From DASXKD01 sp963806145 (GTDB taxonomy: Bacteria > Actinomycetota > Actinomycetes > Streptosporangiales > Streptosporangiaceae): 64,000 nt of DNA. The position numbers were made by a program, and so were the translations under genes. A model generated the notes under the pieces. It made no database searches and was not told the DNA's origin. It saw only the letters and a list, made by a program, of their open reading frames with translations. Of the stretch, positions 16,597 through 25,542 are shown piece after piece (within the stretch, counting starts at the first letter, position 1; each line of letters begins with the position of its first letter). The stretch covers positions 59,340 to 123,339 of the forward strand of contig CAWDXD010000037.1 of NCBI GenBank assembly GCA_963806145.1, given 5' to 3'.

Positions 16597-18471
16597 CTAC
16601 CTGAGAGCCTTCGTGTAGTTCGCGGCGTTGGTGATCGTGTCATGGGCGTCGCCGCGCTTCTGGATGAAGCCGTTGCCGCCCCTGCCGTTGATCGCGTTCG
16701 CGCCGCCCGTTCCGCTGATGATCCAGGTCTCGCCCCCGGCAGCGGTGGTGCCGACCAGCTGGTCGTTGCCCGCGTTGCCGATCAGCAGCACGTTGCCGGT
16801 GCCGCCGTTGGCCAGGAACGCGTTGGAGTTACCTGCCGTGGCGCAGAGCACCTGGTCATTGGCGTTCGAGGTGACCGTCGTGCCCGACTTGCACGTCTCG
16901 GGAGTGCTCATTGCGGCGCTGGTGAACCACGGGAAGAAGTTCACGTCGGCGGACACCGTAGAACCGGTGCCGAAGCTCCAGTCGCCCGGGCCGCTCGCGT
17001 CTCCCCACCAGTTTCTCTTCGCCGTGGCCACCGAGGTGCTGTCGTTCTCGATGCCGCCGGCGTTGGTCGTGTCGAAACTGCTGGTGGCGACCGTCAGCTT
17101 CGGTGCCTTGTCGCCGGCGGTGTGGTCCGAAGCGATCAGGATGGCGTCCTCGCTCGCGCCGGTGATGGTGTCGCCGTTGGCGACGGACACGGCCGGGGTC
17201 GTCTGATAGCTCCCCTGGTCCGTCTCAATGCCGACCTCGCCGTTGGACAGCCTGGAGTTGTTGATGGTGGTCTTGCCCTCGTCGAGGAAGGCGTTCTCAT
17301 AGCGGTTGTTCAGCCGCATGCTGGTCAGGACGTCATTGGTCGCGGTGAACGGCGACGGCGGGGTGTAGAAGGCCCAGGCGAAGTCCTCGATGTTGTCGAT
17401 GCCGATGTCGTTGGCCGAGGCGCCGGTCGCGTTCACGGTCACCAGGCCCGCGTCGAACAGCAGGATGCCGGTGGATTGCGTCTGGGTGAACCCGTCGGGG
17501 CCGCAGACGCCGCTAACGTCGCACTCGTTCCCGCTGACGCTGCCACTGTTGATCTTCGCGGTGGCGAAGTCGCTGATCTGGATCCCGTTCTGGGCGATGG
17601 CCGTGCTCTCCCCGGTGCCGGTGACGGTGGCGTTGTTGATGGTGGCGCCACTGCCGTGACCGTCCACCGTGATGCCGTTCTTCTGGTAGGTGTTCACCAC
17701 GTCGTTGTTCAGGGTGGCCGTGCCGATGTCCGCCGTCGTGCCAGACAGGGCGAAGCCGACCTGGATGCCGACGCCGCCCTGGCAGCCGTCGGTCTGCGGG
17801 TTGCCGCCGACGTCTTCGACCGTGCTGTTGGACATGACCAGGTTGGCGCCGCCCAGGACGGTCACCCCGTAGAGCGAGTCGTCGCACACGTCAGACGGCC
17901 AGCCGCCCTGGATGGTGAACCCGCTGATGGTCACCTTCATCGAGTTGGCGGTGGTGCCGTCCGGCCCGCAGATGTCCACCACCGTCTGGTCGGGGTCGGA
18001 GCCGCCGTCCGCGTCACAGGGGGTGAGGGTGTTGGACGGGGCGGCGGGGCCGGCCACTGTCACCGGGCCCTTCGCCTGGAGGATGACGGCCTGGGTGATG
18101 GCGAGCTGCTCGTCGTAGGTGCCCGCGCACACCTCGATGGTGTCACCGGGGTTCGCCGCGCTCAGCGCGTCGGTGATGGTGGCGTATCCGGGGTCGGCAC
18201 AGCTCGTGCCGGGCGCGGTGCCCAGGGGCGCGGTGTTGGAGACCCAGCGGGTGGTGCCCGTGTTGGGGGTGGCCGCCGCGGCGTGCGGCTGCGCGTGGCG
18301 GGCGGCGCGGCGGGCGCCGACCCCGAAGGGCGAGAGGTGATGCACGCTCATCGCCGGTCTCGCGGCCGCTACCGCGGCCGAGGCGGGCACGGCCGCCAGG
18401 CCGGCGCCCGCTCCGGCCGCCATGCAGGTGGAAATTATTACTGATATGCCCAGTTTTGCCCGAAGCCTCAC
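16597..18471 (-). CDS. Secreted right-handed parallel beta-helix protein
   Basis: A 624-residue protein with a signal peptide (KLGISVIISTCMAAGAGAGLAAVPASA). From about residue 90 it has the pectin-lyase-like start CADPGYATITDALSAANPGDTIEVCAGTYDEQL, followed by many short beta-helix rungs of the style NSTVEDVGG, NDVVNTYQKNGITVDGHGSG and NGDTITGASEDAI. The C-terminus contains a hemolysin-like asparagine-rich stretch (VLLIGNAGNDQLVG, NAINGRGGNGFIQ). The GTG start at 18471 has GGGAGGGG about 7 bases upstream. No catalytic residues for a polysaccharide lyase are recognised, so binding or wall decoration is as likely as enzyme action. A CRP-type palindrome lies 180 bp upstream. Confidence 0.82.
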   Translation of the reverse strand: MRLRAKLGISVIISTCMAAGAGAGLAAVPASAAVAAARPAMSVHHLSPFGVGARRAARHAQPHAAAATPNTGTTRWVSNTAPLGTAPGTSCADPGYATITDALSAANPGDTIEVCAGTYDEQLAITQAVILQAKGPVTVAGPAAPSNTLTPCDADGGSDPDQTVVDICGPDGTTANSMKVTISGFTIQGGWPSDVCDDSLYGVTVLGGANLVMSNSTVEDVGGNPQTDGCQGGVGIQVGFALSGTTADIGTATLNNDVVNTYQKNGITVDGHGSGATINNATVTGTGESTAIAQNGIQISDFATAKINSGSVSGNECDVSGVCGPDGFTQTQSTGILLFDAGLVTVNATGASANDIGIDNIEDFAWAFYTPPSPFTATNDVLTSMRLNNRYENAFLDEGKTTINNSRLSNGEVGIETDQGSYQTTPAVSVANGDTITGASEDAILIASDHTAGDKAPKLTVATSSFDTTNAGGIENDSTSVATAKRNWWGDASGPGDWSFGTGSTVSADVNFFPWFTSAAMSTPETCKSGTTVTSNANDQVLCATAGNSNAFLANGGTGNVLLIGNAGNDQLVGTTAAGGETWIISGTGGANAINGRGGNGFIQKRGDAHDTITNAANYTKALR

Positions 18472-19201
18472 TGCATTCCCCTCCCAAGGGTTTATTAGGG
18501 CTCAGTCTTTTGCTTACGCGATATCTGAGCGGGATGCACGAAAAAGTTATTAGATCTCTCCTAATGTGATTAGTAGTTGAACGGCGTAGTGATTCATGCC
18601 ATTGGCTTGACGAGGCAGTTCTTGCTCCGTTCATCTCGTGCCACGACATAACTGTGATGGACATCACAGTGGGCCGCGACGGTCGGTGCCGGCGGCGGTG
18701 ACGGGCAGACGCGCTGGCGGCGGGGGGTGCGCCCCTGCTGCCCGTCCCGGGCCGCTCCAGTTGCTGCCGGATGAGGTGGCGACGCTGTAAACCGGCAACT
18801 GCCGTAGAGCGTCATCCTTAGTGAGTCGGGCCTGCCCACGGGGTGGTCTGGTCACGACCCCGGGGGGATCCGTGTACGTAGGCTGCCGCAGGCCTGGTCG
18901 CCTGCTGCGGGCACGGCACATGCGGGTCGCCAGTTGCGTGGTGTCAGCGTGTTAGCACCGCTCATGGCCTTCATCAGCGCTCACCCAGGCCACGCCGGCA
19001 GCCCTGTCGGCGATAGCTCACTACCGGCCGCAAGCACCGGCCAGGCCGGTCACCACCACCCGCGCGCAAGCGCGGAATCAACCGTGCCTCGGCAACACCT
19101 GGCCGTTCGATACGGCCATTCGAATCAGTGGAAAACGCTCATTCATCCAGATCCGGGGTAATTCGGACCTGGCTGGAGCAACAAGGGAGGGAACAACAAG
19201 C
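18472..19201. other. 730-bp divergent intergenic region between two secreted-protein genes
   Basis: It contains the upstream regions of the beta-helix gene (minus) and the 19202 gene (plus). AT-rich patches lie at 18540-18590. GCTCAG and CTGAGC form a loose inverted repeat near 18509-18535, and the perfect CRP-type palindrome is at 18651-18670. The short open frames here are not protein-like. No RNA gene was recognised. Confidence 0.6.
18651..18670. promoter_or_regulatory. Perfect palindrome matching the CRP/GlxR consensus
   Basis: ACTGTGATGGACATCACAGT is a perfect dyad with 9-bp arms and a 2-bp centre. It contains TGTGA-N6-TCACA, the consensus for CRP-family proteins such as M. tuberculosis Rv3676 and Corynebacterium GlxR. 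It lies 180 bp before the beta-helix start and 531 bp before the 19202 start. Actual binding is inferred. Confidence 0.6.
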
Positions 19202-20242
19202 ATGACCAAGCACCGTTCGAGAAACTGGCTGCTCGGCGCGGCGGGGGCCGGCACGATTGCGGTCACCCTGCTGAGTGCCACCATCAGCAGCGGGGCATCG
19301 GCGAGCCCCGCCGTCCATCACCAGGCACGGCCCCATGCGGTCGCCGCGCATCGGCCAGGTGCCAAGCAGGCGCTGCGGAACGGGTCGAACTCGGCAATCC
19401 TGCCGACGGCGTTTTCTCAGCAGTTCACCTTCAACACCAACGGCTTCTGCACGGGGGCCCCCAACGCGCCCTGCGACGGAAATGGGGCGGCAGGGGACTA
19501 CGGCACGCTCGACCGGGTCGCTGGCGGCTTCAGCAACGGTGGCTTCGGTAACTACGCGCCGTCGACCCCCGCCCTGTTCAAGGGCTCTACTCCCACGGGC
19601 TACTTCGCCCTGACGGACGGGACCGGAGTCGGTAACCAGGGCGCGGGCTGCCCCGGCACGACCGCCACGTCCAACCCGGGCGAGGCGTGCACAGGCCCGT
19701 TCGCCCTATTCGGCACGGCGCCGAACCAGGGCGCCGACAACGCCTTCCCGAGCAACGGGTTCACCGTCACCAGCGACCTGTACCTGTCGCCGTCCACCGC
19801 CAGCCCGGCCGGCTCCCTGGTGGATGACGACGTCGAACTCAACAACAACGCCGGCACCTACGGCATCGACAACGTCATCACCGCGTGCGCCGAGCAGGGC
19901 ACCAGCGGCATGGGCTTCGTGATCAACTTCGGCCACGGCTCGCCTGGCTCCTGCGCCGGAACGCCCACGATCACCACAGACGGCTGGTACCGGTTCGTCT
20001 TCGTCTTCAGCAACGTCGCCGGGAACGTGTTCCTGACCGAGAACGTGGTCAGCGAGACCAACCCCAACGTCGCGGTTGCGAGCAGCGGCACGCCGCAGCC
20101 GCTGGTCAGCGGGTCGGCCGATGACGTCAGCAACTGGGGTGGCCCCGGCTACTTCTGGCTCCCGTCCCAGGACTTCAGCGGCCTGCCCCTGGCCAACTTC
20201 GCGCTGCAGCTCGGCCAGCACCGCTTCGGCCACACTCCGTAA
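19202..20242 (+). CDS. Secreted protein of unknown function
   Basis: A 346-residue protein with a signal peptide (NWLLGAAGAGTIAVTLLSATISSGASA). The mature part is rich in Gly, Asn, Ser and Thr, has paired cysteines (GFCTGAPNAPCDG, GAGCPG...GEACTG), and contains segments such as ALTDGTGVGNQGAG and VTSDLYLSPSTASPAG that suggest a jelly-roll/lectin-like beta sandwich. No family is recognised with confidence. The start ATG 19202 follows GGGAGGG at 19188-19194. Two stacked hairpins right after its stop terminate it against the convergent propeller gene. Confidence 0.72.
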   Translation: MTKHRSRNWLLGAAGAGTIAVTLLSATISSGASASPAVHHQARPHAVAAHRPGAKQALRNGSNSAILPTAFSQQFTFNTNGFCTGAPNAPCDGNGAAGDYGTLDRVAGGFSNGGFGNYAPSTPALFKGSTPTGYFALTDGTGVGNQGAGCPGTTATSNPGEACTGPFALFGTAPNQGADNAFPSNGFTVTSDLYLSPSTASPAGSLVDDDVELNNNAGTYGIDNVITACAEQGTSGMGFVINFGHGSPGSCAGTPTITTDGWYRFVFVFSNVAGNVFLTENVVSETNPNVAVASSGTPQPLVSGSADDVSNWGGPGYFWLPSQDFSGLPLANFALQLGQHRFGHTP

Positions 20243-20248
20243 TCCCAT

Positions 20249-20268
20249 CCCCCGGCACTGACCGGGGG
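20249..20268. terminator. First hairpin after the 19202 gene
   Basis: CCCCCGG (20249-20255) pairs perfectly with CCGGGGG (20262-20268) across a 6-base loop, directly after the stop codon and just before a larger hairpin. Confidence 0.6.
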
Positions 20269-20272
20269 CAGA

Positions 20273-20314
20273 AAAGCCTGACGGCCGGGGCATCCGCCCC
20301 GGCCGTCAGGCTTT
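20273..20314. terminator. Strong bidirectional terminator between convergent genes
   Basis: A perfect 19-bp stem (20273-20291 with 20296-20314), GCCTGACGGCCGGGGC at its core, with a 4-base loop ATCC. AAA precedes and TTT ends the stem, so each strand ends in T residues after a GC-rich stem. It serves the plus-strand 19202 gene and the minus-strand propeller gene that stops at 20326. Confidence 0.9.
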
Positions 20315-20325
20315 CTATGTGAGGG

Positions 20326-22869
20326 TCAGCCGAGCTTCCACAGGCCCTGGCCGTGCGTGGCCACCAGCAGGTAGCCCCGGTCCGGAGAGACGTTGAGGTC
20401 GACCGACGGAGCGGCCGGCTGCCCGGTGCCCACCCGGACCCAGTTGCCCGGCCCGCTGTACGACGTGGCGAAGATGCCCACGTCGGTGCTGACGACCAGC
20501 TTGCCGCGCCAGATGACCGAGCTGTTGGCCGGTGCGTCCGGCAGGTTGCCGCTGACGTTGGTCCACGTCTTGCCGCCGTTCAGGGTGACAAAGACGTGGC
20601 CGGTGCCGGCGTTGGGAATCCAGTGCCGCGAGAAGCCACCGAAGGTGACCACCACGTGCGCCGAGTTCGCCGGGTCGATGGTGAACGAGGTGGGCACCCG
20701 GTTCGGCAGCACCTTAGCGGTGACGGTGTGCCAGGTTCCGCCGAAGTTGGTGTCGATGCCCGAGGTGAACGGCGCCGATCCGCCGGGGTTGCAGCCGTTC
20801 CCGCACCAGCCCGCGTAGGTCACCGGGCCGCTGTCGGCAATGGTATTGATGGAGTTGCCGACGCCGGTGTCGTGCACGATCTTCCAGTCGCACGCCGTCG
20901 CGGAGCAGTTGGTGTTCCAGCCCTTGCCCAGGTTGTCCCAGACGAACTCGCCGCCGGCCACCCAGTGGTTGATGTTGTGGATGTCGGCGCTGAACGGCGC
21001 GACGAAGCGCGGGTTCGGGTCGCACGGGTTCGAGATGTAGATCGGGTTGGCGCAGGACGGCGAGATCGTGTTGTAGACCTCCACATGCCCGTTGGACCGG
21101 CCGCCGTTGGTGGTGGAGGCCATCGTCATATCGACGTACGAGTTGACCGCCCGGTTCCCGTTGTTGGGGTCCACGATGTTGTCGGTGCCGTCGCCGCCGA
21201 ACGGCGAGACCATCTGCTTGGCGCCCGGCTTGAGCAGGCCGACGCCGTTGTCCTGCATGCCGCCCCAGATGTAGTCGCCCTTGCCGTTCGGGGCCCGGCC
21301 GATGGCGGAGTAGTAGTACTCGAGCGTGTGCAGGGTGGCGTTCAGGTCACGCCACTGCACCACGCCCACCTTGGCCAGCTGGTGCGCGTACACGCCGCCG
21401 TCGTCGGCGGTGTACAGGGTGCCACCGGAGATGGCCAGCGCGTGCTGGTCGGCGTGGACCGTGCCCGGGCAGGTGTCCAGCTGCGGGTCCACGTTCCAGC
21501 ACGAGAACGGGAAGTTCCAGTACGGGCCGGTGGTGGCCCAGGTCTTGCCCGCGTTGTTGGTCTCGAAGACCTCTTCCAGGTCCACGAACACGTGGTTGTC
21601 ATTGCTCGGGTCGACGATGATCGCCTCGTTGTACCAGGCCTGCTGACCGGGCGTGCCGCCCGACATGCCCAGCGCGGAGCCGGAGTTGATGCACGTCTGC
21701 GCGGTCGCGAGGAGCTTCCACGGCCCCGCCAGACTGCCGCTCGGCGACTCGTACACGCCCTTCAGCGCGACCGTGGCGCTGGATTCGATCACCGCGTAAA
21801 GCCGCTTGCCGTCGGCGGAGTAGGCGAAGGTGGTCCGGCCGATGTCCGTCGCGCCCTTCAGCGCGCCGGTCGGCGTGACCTCGCTGAACGTCTTGCCGCC
21901 GTTGACCGACTCGTAGAAGCCGTTAAACAGCAGGTCGGTCGGCAGCGTGCCGCCGCGCCAGCCGAGCGCCGCGATCACGACGTTCCCGCCGGTGCCCGGC
22001 TGCACCTTCACGTCGGTAATGAAAGAGGTGCGATACGGAGAGTTCGTAGGGTTGGGATCCGGCTTGAGCACCGTCTTCCACGATGACGTCAGGTCAAGCG
22101 CGGGCCGCTTGAGCAGGCCGTAGCTCGTGGCCGCGTAGACGTTGCCGGCCCCGTCGAAGGTGATCGCGTAGACGAGCCGGTTCGGCAGCGAGTTGCCGAC
22201 CAGTTGCCAGGACCGGCCGCCGTCGGCGGAGCGGTAGATGCCGTTGCCTGCGTAGGAGTCCTGGCTGGTGTTCGGCTCGCCGGTGCCGACCCAGATGGAG
22301 TGGTCGGCGGGATCGGTGGCCAGCGCCCCGATGGACAGGTTGTTCTGCTGGCCGAAGACCTGCGCCCAGTGCCTGCCGCGGTCGGTGGACTTCCAGACAC
22401 CACCGGCGGCCGCCCCCGCGTACAGGGCATTGCCGTCCACCGCGAGCGCGGTCATCCTGCCCGCCACCAGCCGCGCGCCGCCGCTGGAGTTGGACCAGGT
22501 CGGGTCGCGGTACCCCAGGGCGTCGGAGTTGTAGGGCTGGTTGGTGACCTCCTGCCAGCGGCCGCCCGTCTGAGCGAGCTTGCCCGCAGCGGTGGTCGCC
22601 GCGGCGAACGCGGCCGGGCTGACCTTGATCCCGGGTGCGGTCCGGACCGCGGCGTACTGCTGGGCGGAGTCAAGGATGTCGTCGCCTTCGCCACCGGGGT
22701 CGTCGCCGTTGGTGAGCGAGGAATGCCCGCGCAGTGCGGGCAGCAGCCCAGCCGGGCCTGGATGGCCGCCCGGCGAGGCGGAGACCGGCACCGAGCCGAT
22801 CATGGTGATTAGGGTGATCGCCGAGCCTGCGGCAGCAAGATGCAGGCCCGCCCTCCACGTGAGGCGCAT
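20326..22869 (-). CDS. Large secreted BNR/sortilin-type beta-propeller protein
   Basis: An 847-residue protein with a signal peptide (GLHLAAAGSAITLITMIGSVPVSA). It carries repeated Asp-box/BNR motifs: GVWKSTDRGRHWAQV, GIYRSADGGRSWQLVG, SVNGGKTFSEV, TNNAGKTWATTG and TLNGGKTWTNVSG, and repeated WVGTGE or YAATSYGLL blades as in VPS10/xyloglucanase-like propellers. The last blade ends RGYLLVATHGQGLWKLG. ATG 22869 has GAGGAG 5 bases upstream; an in-frame ATG at 22938 would put 23 residues before the signal peptide. No glycosidase catalytic pair was identified, so it may be a hydrolase or a wall/matrix binder. Confidence 0.85.
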   Translation of the reverse strand: MRLTWRAGLHLAAAGSAITLITMIGSVPVSASPGGHPGPAGLLPALRGHSSLTNGDDPGGEGDDILDSAQQYAAVRTAPGIKVSPAAFAAATTAAGKLAQTGGRWQEVTNQPYNSDALGYRDPTWSNSSGGARLVAGRMTALAVDGNALYAGAAAGGVWKSTDRGRHWAQVFGQQNNLSIGALATDPADHSIWVGTGEPNTSQDSYAGNGIYRSADGGRSWQLVGNSLPNRLVYAITFDGAGNVYAATSYGLLKRPALDLTSSWKTVLKPDPNPTNSPYRTSFITDVKVQPGTGGNVVIAALGWRGGTLPTDLLFNGFYESVNGGKTFSEVTPTGALKGATDIGRTTFAYSADGKRLYAVIESSATVALKGVYESPSGSLAGPWKLLATAQTCINSGSALGMSGGTPGQQAWYNEAIIVDPSNDNHVFVDLEEVFETNNAGKTWATTGPYWNFPFSCWNVDPQLDTCPGTVHADQHALAISGGTLYTADDGGVYAHQLAKVGVVQWRDLNATLHTLEYYYSAIGRAPNGKGDYIWGGMQDNGVGLLKPGAKQMVSPFGGDGTDNIVDPNNGNRAVNSYVDMTMASTTNGGRSNGHVEVYNTISPSCANPIYISNPCDPNPRFVAPFSADIHNINHWVAGGEFVWDNLGKGWNTNCSATACDWKIVHDTGVGNSINTIADSGPVTYAGWCGNGCNPGGSAPFTSGIDTNFGGTWHTVTAKVLPNRVPTSFTIDPANSAHVVVTFGGFSRHWIPNAGTGHVFVTLNGGKTWTNVSGNLPDAPANSSVIWRGKLVVSTDVGIFATSYSGPGNWVRVGTGQPAAPSVDLNVSPDRGYLLVATHGQGLWKLG

Positions 22870-23277
22870 GCGACTCCTCGAGAGATTGCGGCGGCAGCCC
22901 ACCATGCGCGGTCGCACGGAGGGCTGGTGCGTGCTCACGCGGCAGCGATCGGCGGGTGGTCACGCGGTCGCTGTCCCCGCACAGGCACGCGGTGCCGCCG
23001 GTAACGGTGTGGGCAGGACTTTACGGCAGCTTTACCGTGATTGGCCAGACCTGGTCCGGTGAGTCACGATAGGAGGCAGTGAATCCCCGTCCCGCCCGCA
23101 ACCGCCGGAGTGGCAGCGACCGCATCGGCGCGGCGCGCTGTGCTGCGCGGGTTCCGGGGATAGGACTGAACACGCATAGCACGGATAGCCCGCGGGGACG
23201 CCAGCATCAGAGATATCGGTTCAGCCAGTGATTAACTACGTACCGTGATGGAACTCGATACCAGGGGGCAACCCGGG
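22870..23277. other. Intergenic region, possible tiny ORF only
   Basis: Between the propeller start and the carboxypeptidase. GTG 23079 opens a 50-residue Arg-rich frame to TGA at 23229-23231, with AGGAGG at 23071-23076 but only two bases before the start. This is weak evidence. Nothing else was recognised; promoters for both divergent genes should lie here. Confidence 0.4.
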
Positions 23278-24495
23278 ATGCGGGCATCACGCCGGCGCCG
23301 GACGGCTCCGGCGCACCGGCCGGCTGCCCGCCGGGTAGCTCGCCCGCGAGTAGCCAGGCCGCGCGTGGCCGGACCGCTGGCGGCCGGGCTCACGGTGACC
23401 GGGCTGGCCGCCGGGCTGGCCTTGGCACCGACGCTGTCGGCGAGCGCCGCGGCACGCGGGCGGGCGACGATCGGCGGGCCGCAACTGGCCGGCCGCGGAG
23501 TGATCGTCAACTACCCCGCCCAGGCCAGGCCGCTGCCGAAGGTGCACGCCTCCGCTTACGTCGTCGCCGACGCAGGCACCGGCCAGGTGCTCGCCGCCAA
23601 GGACCCGCACGGCTGGTACCTGCCCGCCAGCACCCTGAAGGTGCTGACCGCGATCACGTTGATGCCGGTGCTCAACCCGAACGCCACCGTGGTGACCACG
23701 CCCCGCGCCGCCAACGTCGAGCCCAGCAAGGTGGGCCTCATCGCCGGTCACAGTTACCGGATATCCGACCTGTTCAAGGCCATGCTGCTGATCTCCGCGA
23801 ACGACGCCGCCATGTCCGTGGCCCAGGCGACCGGGTCGGTCAGCAAGGGCGTCGCGATGATGAACGCGGAAGCGCACCGCCTGCAGGCCGACGACACGGT
23901 GGCCCGGCGGCCGAACGGCCTCAACGGCCCGGGCCAGCACGTGTCCGCCTACGACGAGGCGCTGTTCGCCCGGCAGGCGCTGGCCATCCCGCAGTTCATG
24001 CAGGACGAGCAGTTGCGGACCATGCGCTTCCCGCTCAAGCCGGGTAAGAAGCCGGTCACCCTCTGGAACCAGAACACCATGCTGGAGACCTACCGCGGTG
24101 ATCTCGGCGGGAAGATCGGCTGGACCACGGCGTCCAAGACCACGTTCATCGGGTGGGCCCGGCGCGGCGGCCACACGCTGGTGGTCACGATCCTGCACTG
24201 CAAGCCGCTGTACGAGCTGACCTACGCCGCCCGCCTGCTGGACTGGGGCTTCGATGAGGACGGAAAGGTCAAGCCGGTCGGGGTCCTGGTGCCGCCGCTG
24301 CCCGCGCAGACCGTGGCGCACCCCGCTCCCCGGCCGGCCAAGCCGCGGGCGCTCCCGCCGCCGGCCAAGCTCACGCTGCCGGGGATCCCGATGCTGGCAG
24401 GCCTCGGCACGCTGTTGCTCGCCAGCCTGGCCGGGATGACGGTGCTGGTGATCACCCGCCGCCGGCGCCGGGCAGGAAACCCACCCGCTGGCTGA
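23278..24495 (+). CDS. D-alanyl-D-alanine carboxypeptidase, S11 family, with C-terminal membrane anchor
   Basis: A 405-residue penicillin-binding protein. An Arg-rich N-terminus and a hydrophobic signal (PLAAGLTVTGLAAGLALAPTLSASA) precede the S11 domain. Catalytic motif SxxK is PASTLK (Ser118, Lys121), SxN is SAND in LLISANDAAMSVA, and the third motif is KIG in GGKIGWTT where KTG is usual. A Pro-rich linker leads to a C-terminal membrane segment (MLAGLGTLLLASLAGMTVLVI) and RRRRR, so it is anchored facing outwards and trims peptidoglycan stem peptides. ATG 23278 has AGGGGG about 10 bases upstream; GTG 23245 is also in frame. Its 3' end overlaps convergent trpS by 44 bases. Confidence 0.88.
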   Translation: MRASRRRRTAPAHRPAARRVARPRVARPRVAGPLAAGLTVTGLAAGLALAPTLSASAAARGRATIGGPQLAGRGVIVNYPAQARPLPKVHASAYVVADAGTGQVLAAKDPHGWYLPASTLKVLTAITLMPVLNPNATVVTTPRAANVEPSKVGLIAGHSYRISDLFKAMLLISANDAAMSVAQATGSVSKGVAMMNAEAHRLQADDTVARRPNGLNGPGQHVSAYDEALFARQALAIPQFMQDEQLRTMRFPLKPGKKPVTLWNQNTMLETYRGDLGGKIGWTTASKTTFIGWARRGGHTLVVTILHCKPLYELTYAARLLDWGFDEDGKVKPVGVLVPPLPAQTVAHPAPRPAKPRALPPPAKLTLPGIPMLAGLGTLLLASLAGMTVLVITRRRRRAGNPPAG

Positions 24496-25474
24496 CCTGC
24501 GTCATGGTCTCGCGGGCAACCGGCCGGGCCCGGGCGGCGCCGTGCGCCAGCATCCGGTCGAGCGCGGCCTCGTCGGCCAGCAGCTTTTCTGTCCGCTCGC
24601 GGATCGGTGCCAGCGCACCGGCCACCACCTCGGCCAGATCCTTCTTGAAGGTCCCGTAGCCGGACCCGGCGTAACGCGATTCGAGCGCGCCGATCGTCTC
24701 GCCGGACAGGGCGGAGTAGATCCGGAGCAGGTTGGTGACTCCCGGCTTCTGCTCGTCGTCAGCGCGCACCTCGCCACCGGCATCGGTGACCGCCCGGGCG
24801 ATCTTGCGGCGGATCGCGTCCGGTTCGTCGAGGACGTCGATGATCCCCTGCGGTGACGAGGACGACTTGCTCATCTTGGCGGTCGGGTCCTGCAGGTCGG
24901 TGATTTTCGCGACGCCGCCGAGGATGTAGGCCGCGGGCACCGTGAACGTGGTCCCGTACCGGTGGTTGAACCGGTTGGCCAGGTCCCTGGACAGCTCCAG
25001 GTGCTGCCGCTGGTCCTCCCCGACCGGCACCTGCTCGGTCTGGTAGAGCAGGATGTCGGCGGCCTGCAGGACCGGGTAGCTGAACAGCCCCAGGCTCGCC
25101 TGCCCGGTGCCGCCCTTGGCGGCCTTGTCCTTGAACTGTGTCATCCGGCTCAGCTCGCCGAACCCGGTCAGGCAGCCGAGCGTCCAGGTCAGTTCGGTGT
25201 GCTCGGCCACGTGGCTCTGCACGAACACGGTGCACCGCCCGGGGTCCAGCCCGGCGGCGAACAACTGGGCCGCGGCGATCCTGGTCCGCTGCCGCAGGAC
25301 GGCCGGCTCCTGCGGCACGGTGATGGCATGCAGGTCCACCACGCAGTAGAACGCGTCATGGGACTCCTGCAGGGCCACCCACTGGCGCACCGCACCCAGG
25401 TAGTTGCCGAGATGGAAGGAGTCGGCGGTCGGCTGGATGCCGGAGAACGCACGTGGGGCTGGCATGCCCCGCAT
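24452..25474 (-). CDS. trpS: Tryptophanyl-tRNA synthetase
   Basis: A 340-residue class I synthetase that charges tRNA-Trp. The HIGH-type motif is PTADSFHLGNYLGA near the N-terminus, and the KMSKS motif is TAKMSKSSSS. Other family blocks are AFYCVVDLHAIT, VFVQSHVAEHTELTW, LFSYPVLQAADILLY (Trp pocket) and VGEDQRQHLELSRDLA. The exact start is uncertain: ATG 25474 and ATG 25465 are in frame, neither with a good ribosome-binding site. The stop lies inside the 3' end of the convergent carboxypeptidase gene. Confidence 0.95.
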   Translation of the reverse strand: MRGMPAPRAFSGIQPTADSFHLGNYLGAVRQWVALQESHDAFYCVVDLHAITVPQEPAVLRQRTRIAAAQLFAAGLDPGRCTVFVQSHVAEHTELTWTLGCLTGFGELSRMTQFKDKAAKGGTGQASLGLFSYPVLQAADILLYQTEQVPVGEDQRQHLELSRDLANRFNHRYGTTFTVPAAYILGGVAKITDLQDPTAKMSKSSSSPQGIIDVLDEPDAIRRKIARAVTDAGGEVRADDEQKPGVTNLLRIYSALSGETIGALESRYAGSGYGTFKKDLAEVVAGALAPIRERTEKLLADEAALDRMLAHGAARARPVARETMTQVSQRVGFLPGAGGG

Positions 25475-25542
25475 TCTAGACGGGCGGCCAGGCTTCGGCG
25501 GCCGGGGCACGGCGGGCGATGGTCAGGGCACGCGGCGGGCGG

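Noticed and set aside
15856..18444. Long plus-strand open frame of 862 codons opposite the acyl-CoA mutase and beta-helix genes
   Set aside because: It is antisense to two clear genes, is rich in Arg/Gly/Val and has no domain. Long antisense frames are expected at this GC content.
18934..19161. 75-codon frame in the secreted-protein intergenic region
   Set aside because: No ribosome-binding site and no recognisable composition or motif.
20353..22086. Plus-strand open frame opposite the BNR propeller
   Set aside because: Antisense to a gene with a signal peptide and repeated BNR motifs; no protein-like content.
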